This document shows positions 52,366-58,846 of a stretch of DNA of 64,000 bases, one piece after another. A program made the translations under genes and the position numbers. The notes under the pieces were generated by a model. It did no database searches and was not told the origin of the DNA. It saw nothing but the letters and a program-made list of their open reading frames with translations. Origin of the DNA: UBA4744 sp963718995 (GTDB lineage: Bacteria; Actinomycetota; Acidimicrobiia; Spongiisociales; UBA4744); the NCBI GenBank assembly GCA_963718995.1, contig CAVRAP010000010.1, forward strand, positions 62,001 to 126,000, written 5' to 3'. How positions within the stretch are numbered: the stretch's first letter is position 1; each line of letters begins with the position of its first letter.

Positions 52366-53621
52366 CCAGGGCGGCTGTCGCCCTGGGCTCGAACCTGGGT
52401 GATCGTCGGGCGTCCCTTCATGTTGCGGCTGATGCACTCACCGCGCTGGGATCGGTGGTCTCGGTCTCCTCGCTCTACGAAACGGCTCCGATCGGTGGCC
52501 CCGAGCAAGAACCCTTCCTTAACGCGGTCATCGTGATCGATACTCCGCTTGGTCCGCGCGAGCTGCTCGATCAGTTGCACCGCATCGAAGCGGAGGCCGG
52601 GCGGGTTCGCGAAGTTCGCTGGGGGCCGCGCCGGTTGGACCTCGATCTCATTCTCTACGGCACTGAGCAAGCCGAGGAGGCGGGAATGGTGGTTCCGCAT
52701 CCGCGTTTTTCCGATCGGCGCTTTGTGCTCGAACCGCTGGTCGAGGCGTGGCCAGACGCCATGACGCCGGCCGGCCGGAAGGTTGCTGATCTTCTGCCTG
52801 CCGTTGCCGATCAGGAGGTGATCTCGGTCGGTTCCTGGTGGCCGGACGACCAGCAAGTTCTCGAGGTCTTCCCGGAAGCGGCACGTGGCGCAGAATCGGC
52901 GCAGGATGATGGCCGCCCGGCCCTGAGCTTCACGAGCCGTGGGGGATGGTGGGTGGTAGCGCAGGGGGTAATCGGAGCTGCAGTCATCTTGTCCGTGTTT
53001 CTCTTTGACGACACGATGGAAGCTGGTCGCTGGCTGGCCTGGTTCGGCGTTGCCCTGCTGGTGGCCGGAGCCGTCCAGGCCACGATGGGGTTGCTGCATC
53101 TGGGGGTGAGCTTGACGCCGTACCCGGAGCCCCTCGAACTCGGCAATCTGGTTCACGGTGGCGTTTACCGGTACGTCCGCCATCCTGTCTACGGAGGCCT
53201 GGCACTGGGCATGGTGGGTTTGGCGTTGTTTCAGTTGAGTTGGGCGGCCCTTTTCCTCGCCCTCGTGGGCAGCACGTTCTTCTGGTTCAAGGCCGGCTTC
53301 GAAGAACAACGGTTGCTTGCGAAATACCCGCACTATCGGGACTATCGATCCCAAACGCGGGCGCGCATGCTGCCCTTGATCTTTGTAGAGTTTCCAGTTT
53401 CCAGTTTCCAGTTTCGGCGAGAATGGTATGCCTTTGCTGGCTACTGGCTACTGGCTACTGCTATTAGCCTTCTCAACGGTCCGGTCCTAACCCCGGGACT
53501 GAGAGGAAGCGGTGGCAACATTCTTGCTGGTTGGCCCCGGGCGGGCCGGAATGTCACTTGGCATCGCTCTCCGGCGTGTCGGTCATCGGGCCGTCGGTGT
53601 GCTGGCGCGGAACCCCGATGA
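52362..53621 (+). CDS. folK: HPPK fused in frame to an isoprenylcysteine methyltransferase-like membrane domain
   Basis: A 419-codon frame. Residues 1-150 are FolK (6-hydroxymethyl-dihydropterin pyrophosphokinase): 'VALGSNLGDRRASL', 'SSLYETAPIGGPEQEPFLNAV', and signature 'GPRRLDLDLILYG' at 88-100. After a 40-residue linker, residues about 195-341 form an ICMT/phospholipid-methyltransferase-like membrane domain with 3-4 TM helices, 'GGVYRYVRHPVYGG' (266-279) and 'EEQRLLAKYPHYRDY'. ICMT-type enzymes methylate isoprenylcysteine or lipids with SAM. The last 78 residues run through two heptamer repeat blocks and 110 bases into the next gene, so they are probably not native. The fusion itself has no internal stop. 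Confidence 0.85.
   Translation: MTRAAVALGSNLGDRRASLHVAADALTALGSVVSVSSLYETAPIGGPEQEPFLNAVIVIDTPLGPRELLDQLHRIEAEAGRVREVRWGPRRLDLDLILYGTEQAEEAGMVVPHPRFSDRRFVLEPLVEAWPDAMTPAGRKVADLLPAVADQEVISVGSWWPDDQQVLEVFPEAARGAESAQDDGRPALSFTSRGGWWVVAQGVIGAAVILSVFLFDDTMEAGRWLAWFGVALLVAGAVQATMGLLHLGVSLTPYPEPLELGNLVHGGVYRYVRHPVYGGLALGMVGLALFQLSWAALFLALVGSTFFWFKAGFEEQRLLAKYPHYRDYRSQTRARMLPLIFVEFPVSSFQFRREWYAFAGYWLLATAISLLNGPVLTPGLRGSGGNILAGWPRAGRNVTWHRSPACRSSGRRCAGAEPR
53391..53415. repeat. tandem heptamer TTTCCAG (3.5 copies)
   Basis: Three perfect copies of TTTCCAG and half of a fourth, lying near the 3' end of the folK fusion frame. The same unit recurs at 61375-61395. The 7-base period shifts the frame at every copy, and here it happens to stay open. 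Confidence 0.85.
53437..53463. repeat. tandem heptamer CTGGCTA (almost four copies)
   Basis: Three perfect CTGGCTA units followed by CTGCTA, 22 bases after the TTTCCAG block. CTGGCTA and the reverse complement of TTTCCAG (CTGGAAA) share the CTGG start, suggesting one repeat family with variable units. Confidence 0.85.
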
Positions 53622-54330
53622 TGCGTCCGGGGCTGCTCGCGAGCTCGAAGCGCCGGTGCTGGCCTGGGACGACGACTTCCCGCCGGCAGATCTGTTGGTC
53701 ATTGCCGTTCGCGACGACGTCATCGGAGAGGTAGCTACCCGGCTTGCTCCCGGCGCGGGCGAGATACGATTTGCCGTGCACCTGTCCGGGCTGCAACCGG
53801 TTGCACTTCTCTCTCCGCTGTCGGCAGCCGGCGTGAAGCTTGGTTCTTTCCACCCGCTGCAGAGCCTGCCTAATGCGCCAGATGGTGCGGCAGCACTTCC
53901 TGGCTCCTGGGTAGCGGTCACGGCTGATGACCCGGGACTGCAGGGATTCCTCGAAGAGTTGGCCCGTTCCTTCGATGCTCATCCGTTTCTCCTGGCTGAC
54001 GCGAAGAAGGACCTCTACCACGCTGCGGCGGCTGCCTCGTCGAACTACGTGATCACCGCCCTGGCACTCGCTGAGGGCTTGTTCGGGCTGGCCGGAGTTC
54101 CTTTCGTCGCCGCTCGTCCTCTCGTGGAGGCGGTCACAGACAATGCTTTCCGATTGGGCGCGTCGGGTGCTCTGACCGGACCAATCGCACGCGGCGACGT
54201 CGGAACGGTGCGCGGCCAACTGGCGGCAGTCGAGCGATGGGCGCCCGACCTGGAAGACGACTTCCGGGCGTTTGCTAAGGCGACGGCCCGGTTGGCCGGG
54301 ACCGGACCCACTTTCGAGGGGATCCTGTGA
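53512..54330 (+). CDS. Rossmann-like/DUF2520 protein
   Basis: A 272-residue protein with an N-terminal NAD(P)-binding fold ('FLLVGPGRAGMSLGIALRRVGHRAVGVLARN') and a helical DUF2520 C-terminal domain ('KDLYHAAAAASSNYVITALALAEGLF', 'RPLVEAVTDNAFRLGASGALTGPIARGDVGTV'). This family lies before panC in many Actinobacteria and is suspected, not shown, to serve pantothenate synthesis as a ketopantoate reductase-like enzyme. GAGAGGAAG precedes the GTG at 53512. The 'GPIARGD' motif is well conserved in the family. Confidence 0.85.
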   Translation: MATFLLVGPGRAGMSLGIALRRVGHRAVGVLARNPDDASGAARELEAPVLAWDDDFPPADLLVIAVRDDVIGEVATRLAPGAGEIRFAVHLSGLQPVALLSPLSAAGVKLGSFHPLQSLPNAPDGAAALPGSWVAVTADDPGLQGFLEELARSFDAHPFLLADAKKDLYHAAAAASSNYVITALALAEGLFGLAGVPFVAARPLVEAVTDNAFRLGASGALTGPIARGDVGTVRGQLAAVERWAPDLEDDFRAFAKATARLAGTGPTFEGIL

Positions 54331-55232
54331 AAGTCTTAGAGACCTTCGATGAAATCCGACAGGCCTCCCGGGGGAGTACCGGCCTGGTTCCCACGATGGG
54401 GTATCTCCATGAGGGGCACCTGTCGCTCATCGAGGCCGCCCTTGAAACATCCGATATGGTGATGATGAGCCTCTTCGTGAACCCGCTGCAGTTCAACGAG
54501 CAACGAGACCTTGATCGTTATCCGCGAGACTCGGATCGAGATTTCGAGCTGGCTGCGGCAGCCGGCGTTGACCTCTTGTTTGCTCCGCCTCTGGACATCA
54601 TGTACCCGGCCCCGGCCCTTACGCGGGTCTCGGTGCCGCCGCTGGAAGTTGAGATGGAAGCTGCTCACCGGCCCGGCCACTTTGCCGGCGTTGCCACTGT
54701 TGTTGCCAAGCTCCTCGCCGGACTCCAGCCGCACCGTGCGTATTTTGGTCGCAAGGACGCCCAGCAACTTGCGGTAATTCGACAGATGGTGTTCGACCTG
54801 TCGTTTCCGGTTGAGATTGTGGGCGGTTCGACGGTTCGGGAGTCCGACGGCCTGGCCCTGTCGAGCCGGAACGTCTTCCTCAGTCCCGAGGAGCGGAGTC
54901 GCGCTCTCGAGATTTCCCGAGGACTGATGGAGGCCGCAGACGCGTTTGACTCGGGCGTCCGAGACGCCGACACCCTCGAGCACATGGTGCGAGAGATGGT
55001 GACGGGCGCCGACATCGACTACGTCACGATGGCTGATGCCCGAACGGCTACGCGATTGCCGGTGGCAGACCGGGAAGCTTTCCTGGCGATAGCCGCCCGG
55101 GTGGGGCCAACCCGGCTGATCGACAATGTCCCTTTCCTCGCCGGAGCGAGCGGAGCGATGACCGTCGATCGGGGCGTTCGACTCGACCACCCGAGCATTC
55201 TCTATGGAGGCCACCATGCTGTTGACCATTGA
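54327..55232 (+). CDS. panC: pantothenate synthetase
   Basis: A 301-residue ATP-dependent ligase of pantoate and beta-alanine. The N-terminal 'GLVPTMGYLHEGHLSLIEAAL' (HIGH-like), 'MSLFVNPLQFNEQRDLDRYPR', 'AYFGRKDAQQLAVIRQMV' and 'RESDGLALSSRNVFLSPEER' are all diagnostic. GTG overlaps the DUF2520 stop (GTGA), and the end overlaps coaX by 17 bases, so pantothenate synthesis and its phosphorylation are translationally linked. Confidence 0.97.
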   Translation: MKVLETFDEIRQASRGSTGLVPTMGYLHEGHLSLIEAALETSDMVMMSLFVNPLQFNEQRDLDRYPRDSDRDFELAAAAGVDLLFAPPLDIMYPAPALTRVSVPPLEVEMEAAHRPGHFAGVATVVAKLLAGLQPHRAYFGRKDAQQLAVIRQMVFDLSFPVEIVGGSTVRESDGLALSSRNVFLSPEERSRALEISRGLMEAADAFDSGVRDADTLEHMVREMVTGADIDYVTMADARTATRLPVADREAFLAIAARVGPTRLIDNVPFLAGASGAMTVDRGVRLDHPSILYGGHHAVDH

Positions 55233-55983
55233 CCTGGGGAATACCCAAACCGTCGTTGGCCTGTTCGAAGGCGACGCCCTTGCCTTCCACTGGCGCTTGT
55301 CCACGGTCCGCGAGAGGACTGCGGACGAATATCGCCTTCTGCTGCACGGGCTCTTCGAACAGGACGGAGTCGACTCTGAGCGTTTTCAAGGAGCAGTCAT
55401 CTCCAGCGTGGTGCCGCGCGCCACTGTGGCCTTATCCGAAGCCCTCCGCCATTTTGTGACCGAGGGGACGCTCGTGGTCGGGCCCGGTATCAAGACCGGG
55501 ATGCCGATCCTCATCGACAATCCAAGGGAAGTTGGAGCCGATCGGATCGTCAACTCCATTGCTGCCCGGGCCAGGTACGGCACGCCCGTCATCGTGGTTG
55601 ATTTCGGGACTTCGACCAACTTCGACATCGTCGGCGCGAACGGGGAGTATCTGGGCGGGGTGATCGGGCCCGGCCTCGAGGTGTCGATGGACGCCCTGGT
55701 CGCCGCCACTGCCGCCCTACGTCGCGTCGAGTTGACCCCGCCCAGATCGGTCATCGGCAAGGGGACGGTCGAGGCAATTCAAGCGGGCCTGCTCTACGGC
55801 CACGCCGGGTACGTCGACGGCATCGTGGATCGGATTCGGGCAGAACTCGGAAGCGAGGTGAGGATCGTGGCTACGGGTGGACTGGCTCCGACGATCGTTC
55901 CGCACTGCCGTACCGTGGCAACGGTGGACGAAACCTTGACCCTCGACGGATTGCGAATGCTGTTCGAGATCAACCAGGACTGA
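55216..55983 (+). CDS. coaX: type III pantothenate kinase
   Basis: A 255-residue CoaX, the feedback-insensitive pantothenate kinase that starts CoA synthesis. 'LTIDLGNTQTVVGLF' (phosphate motif), 'GADRIVNSIAARARYGTPVIVVDFGTSTNFDIVG' and 'GLEVSMDALVAATAALRRVEL' are family motifs. GGAGG at 55205-55209 supports the ATG at 55216 inside panC. Its stop codon (55981-55983) lies within a heptamer repeat block. Confidence 0.96.
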   Translation: MLLTIDLGNTQTVVGLFEGDALAFHWRLSTVRERTADEYRLLLHGLFEQDGVDSERFQGAVISSVVPRATVALSEALRHFVTEGTLVVGPGIKTGMPILIDNPREVGADRIVNSIAARARYGTPVIVVDFGTSTNFDIVGANGEYLGGVIGPGLEVSMDALVAATAALRRVELTPPRSVIGKGTVEAIQAGLLYGHAGYVDGIVDRIRAELGSEVRIVATGGLAPTIVPHCRTVATVDETLTLDGLRMLFEINQD

Positions 55984-56005
55984 TGACTGAAGACTGGTGA
56001 CTAAG
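55978..56005. repeat. degenerate heptamer repeat at the coaX stop codon
   Basis: Four 7-base units, GACTGAT, GACTGAA, GACTGGT and GACTAAG, begin three bases before the coaX stop and run into the coaX-lysS gap. All keep GACT at the start. The repeat supplies the actual stop codon of coaX. Confidence 0.7.
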
Positions 56006-56016
56006 GTCGCCGTGTT

Positions 56017-57543
56017 ATGAGCGACGAAATCCTCGAACCCCAGGCCGAGATCGAGCTTTCCGATACCGATCCCCTTCAGGCTCATCCGCTGACGGCTCAG
56101 CGGCTCCAGAAGGTTGAGGAGCTGCGGGCTCGGGGAGTTGAGCCATATCCGGTGCGGTTTGAGCGAACGGCCACCTCGGCGGAATTGCAGGCCGAATACG
56201 AAGAGCTCGAGCCCGGTGTGGCGACCGGTCGGGTGGTGTCCGTGGCAGGGCGGGTACTCAACCTCCGCCGTTTGGGGAAGCTCATCTTTGTGGTGCTCCA
56301 GGATGCCTGGGGCACGATCCAGCTCTTTGTTGACCGGAAAACCCTTGGCGAGGAGGCCTTCGATGCCTTCGAGGGCATAGATTCCGGTGACTGGATCGGA
56401 TGTGACGGCGAGGTGATGACCACCAGGCGGGGCGAGTTGAGCGTCAAGATCTCCGGGTTCCTCTTGCTGTCCAAGGCGTTACGCCCCCTGCCGGAGAAGT
56501 GGCATGGGCTCCAGGACAAGGAACGCCGTTATCGCCAGCGCTACCTCGACCTGATAGTCAATGAGGAAGCCCGCCGGGTAGCAACGGTGCGAGCCGGCGT
56601 CCTGTCAGAGCTCCGCAAGCAGTTTGAGGCCCGGGGGTTTCTCGAAGTCGAGACCCCCGTCCTGCAGAATCTGGCCGGCGGCGCATTGGCTCGTCCTTTC
56701 GTCACCCACCACAACACCCTCGACATCGACCTGTATCTGCGGATTGCCACCGAACTGCACCTCAAACGGTTGGTGATCGGCGGTTTCGAACGAGTTTTCG
56801 AATTGAGCCGGGTGTTTCGCAATGAAGGCATCGATGCCACCCACAATCCAGAGTTCACCACCCTGGAGGCCTATCAGGCACTGTCCGACTACAACGACAT
56901 CATGGACCTGATGGAGGAAATCATTCCGGCGGTGGCAACCACGGCCACGGGAGGCACGGCCTTCGCCTACCAGGGTCGTATGGTCGATCTCGCTCCGCCG
57001 TATCGTCGAGTCGCTCTGCTCGACCTGGTTTCGGAGGCAGTCGGTGAGACGGTCGGCTTCGACTGGCCGGCCGATCGAATGAACGACCTCCTGCGCACTC
57101 ATGGGATAGAGCCGCAAGCGAGTTGGGGGGCGGGCAAATCGATTACGGAGCTCTTTGAAACTCTTGTCGAGCCGCACCTGTGGGACCCGACCTTCGTCAT
57201 CGACTACCCGAAAGAAACCTCTCCGCTGGCCAGGGTGCACCGATCAGATGCCAACCTCACCGAACGGTTTGAGTTGTTCGCGGCCAACATGGAACTTGCC
57301 AATGCTTTCAGTGAGCTGAACGACCCGATCGATCAGCGACTCCGGTTCGAGCAACAAGCCCGGGCCAAGGCCGGGGGCGATGAAGATGCCCACCCGATCG
57401 ACGAGGATTACGTCAAGGCGCTCGAGTATGGGCTCCCTCCGACCGGCGGCCTGGGGATCGGCGTTGACCGCCTGGTCATGCTGCTCACCGACCAGACGAC
57501 CATCCGCGAGGTCCTGCTCTTCCCAACGATGCGCCCGGAATAG
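56017..57543 (+). CDS. lysS: lysyl-tRNA synthetase (class II)
   Basis: A 508-residue class II aminoacyl-tRNA synthetase. An N-terminal OB-fold anticodon-binding domain ('GRVVSVAGRVLNLRRLGKLIFVVLQDAWGTIQLFV') precedes the catalytic core. Motif 1 is around 'FLEVETPVLQNLAGGALARPF', motif 2 is 'ELSRVFRNEGIDATHNPEFTTLE', and motif 3 is 'GLPPTGGLGIGVDRLVMLLT'. Length is normal. It follows coaX by 33 bases and is probably transcribed with it; it ends before the convergent prenyl synthase gene. Confidence 0.97.
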   Translation: MSDEILEPQAEIELSDTDPLQAHPLTAQRLQKVEELRARGVEPYPVRFERTATSAELQAEYEELEPGVATGRVVSVAGRVLNLRRLGKLIFVVLQDAWGTIQLFVDRKTLGEEAFDAFEGIDSGDWIGCDGEVMTTRRGELSVKISGFLLLSKALRPLPEKWHGLQDKERRYRQRYLDLIVNEEARRVATVRAGVLSELRKQFEARGFLEVETPVLQNLAGGALARPFVTHHNTLDIDLYLRIATELHLKRLVIGGFERVFELSRVFRNEGIDATHNPEFTTLEAYQALSDYNDIMDLMEEIIPAVATTATGGTAFAYQGRMVDLAPPYRRVALLDLVSEAVGETVGFDWPADRMNDLLRTHGIEPQASWGAGKSITELFETLVEPHLWDPTFVIDYPKETSPLARVHRSDANLTERFELFAANMELANAFSELNDPIDQRLRFEQQARAKAGGDEDAHPIDEDYVKALEYGLPPTGGLGIGVDRLVMLLTDQTTIREVLLFPTMRPE

Positions 57544-57613
57544 ACCGGCCGGAGGGGGGATCGGTCCCAACCAGGGGCATTTCTCGGCGCTTCTTCAACT
57601 GAGCCGGTTCAGA

Positions 57614-58609
57614 CTATCCCCGCGCGGCCGTGACCCTTTCGAGGAGATACGTACCCAAGCTGCCCAGTACCTCTTTTGCCTCTCCTGGCGGGAGGTCCGT
57701 GATGGCCTGCTGCGCTGAGGCAACCCGGGCCACGGCAGCTTGCAACGCCGCGTCGACGTAGCCGCCCGACCGGACCAGGTGGATGACTTCGGTCACCGAG
57801 TCCTCCGGATAGGGAGGGGGCACCGAAAGGAGCTCGGCAATGCGGGTGCCTTCCGGTCCCTGCAAAGCGAGCAAGACCGGCAAGGTGAATTTGCCTTCGC
57901 CGATATCCGACCCGGCCGGCTTTCCCAGATACCCCTCGGTCGCAACGAGGTCAAGCGCATCGTCGGTGATCTGGAAAACCATGCCCAGTTCCCACGCCCA
58001 GGTACTGACGGCCTCGATCACCTCAGGCGTCGCATCGGAGGCCATGGCTCCGAGGCGTGCCGAAGTACGGATCAGGCTGGCGGTCTTGCCACCGATGATC
58101 CGGTAGTACTCCGCCGGTCCGTGCTTGAGGTTGTGGTCGACCTGGAGTTCCAGGGTCTGTCCCTCAACCAGTTCTGCGTACGTGCGGGCCAGCAGACGGA
58201 CGGCTTCCTGCCCGAGTGTCGATGCGGCCACTTCCGAAGCTCGTGCCATCAGGAAGTCGCCGGCCAGAATGGCAATGGTGTTGCCCCAGTTGCTGTTCAC
58301 CGAGGCGGCTCCGCGCCTGGTGACGGCTTCGTCGATGACATCGTCGTGGTAGAGGCTTCCCAGGTGGATCAGCTCGACGGAGGCTCCCGCATCGATGGCC
58401 CGGTGGTCGAGGTTGGGGCCGAACTCGGCAGCCAGTTGGGCCAAGAGTGGTCGAAATCGTTTCCCACCGGCGAGCAGCCCGTGCTGAGCGATCTCGGTGA
58501 GGAATGGATCGTCCGCTCGTGATGCCTCGATCAGACGCTTCTCGACGCGATCGAGGCGCTCCCAGACCTGGGGGCTCGCTATCAAGTCGGTGAGTTCGGG
58601 GGCATCCAT
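57614..58609 (-). CDS. polyprenyl diphosphate synthase (trans-type)
   Basis: A 331-residue all-helical isoprenyl diphosphate synthase. The first aspartate-rich motif lies in 'IHLGSLYHDDVIDEAVTRRG' (DDVID) and the second in 'FQITDDALDLVATEGYLGKPAGSDIGEGKFTLPVLLAL' (DDALD). 'LLAGGKRFRPLLAQLAA' is the substrate lysine/arginine region. The pattern fits long-chain enzymes making the menaquinone side chain. GGAG precedes the ATG at 58609; the frame stays open upstream but reads through the intergenic region. It is divergent from clpC. Confidence 0.93.
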   Translation of the reverse strand: MDAPELTDLIASPQVWERLDRVEKRLIEASRADDPFLTEIAQHGLLAGGKRFRPLLAQLAAEFGPNLDHRAIDAGASVELIHLGSLYHDDVIDEAVTRRGAASVNSNWGNTIAILAGDFLMARASEVAASTLGQEAVRLLARTYAELVEGQTLELQVDHNLKHGPAEYYRIIGGKTASLIRTSARLGAMASDATPEVIEAVSTWAWELGMVFQITDDALDLVATEGYLGKPAGSDIGEGKFTLPVLLALQGPEGTRIAELLSVPPPYPEDSVTEVIHLVRSGGYVDAALQAAVARVASAQQAITDLPPGEAKEVLGSLGTYLLERVTAARG

Positions 58610-58746
58610 CCGCGTCTCCGCTGAGTGGGGCGATGCATGGTAGTGATGTCCCGACCCTGGCAGGTCGGGATGAACGGCGGGCGGCCTAGTGTTATAGGAA
58701 GCACACATCCGGAAGTACTCAAGTGAACGTACAACAGGTCGAAGGC

Positions 58747-58788
58747 ATAGCGACCGGTTCCGGGGTAGAAAAGCCCCATCGCTATACT
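58747..58788 (+). promoter_or_regulatory. clpC promoter region with nested inverted repeats
   Basis: TATACT at 58783-58788 is a good -10. It overlaps the right arm of a 7-base inverted repeat, ATAGCGA at 58747-58753 and TCGCTAT at 58779-58785, inside which GGGG (58762-58765) pairs with CCCC (58774-58777). Such a palindrome over the promoter suggests a regulator of the ClgR or similar heat/stress type, which controls clp genes in Actinobacteria. The sequence does not match a consensus I can confirm. Confidence 0.5.
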
Positions 58789-58846
58789 GCCGGGGCGCAT
58801 CCCCGTCACTTCGAGGGTGCCCATATTGGCTTAGGAGGCTGGCGCC

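Noticed and set aside
53391..53463. The heptamer tracts as a CRISPR array
   Set aside because: The units are 7 bases with no spacers, and no cas gene is present anywhere in the window.
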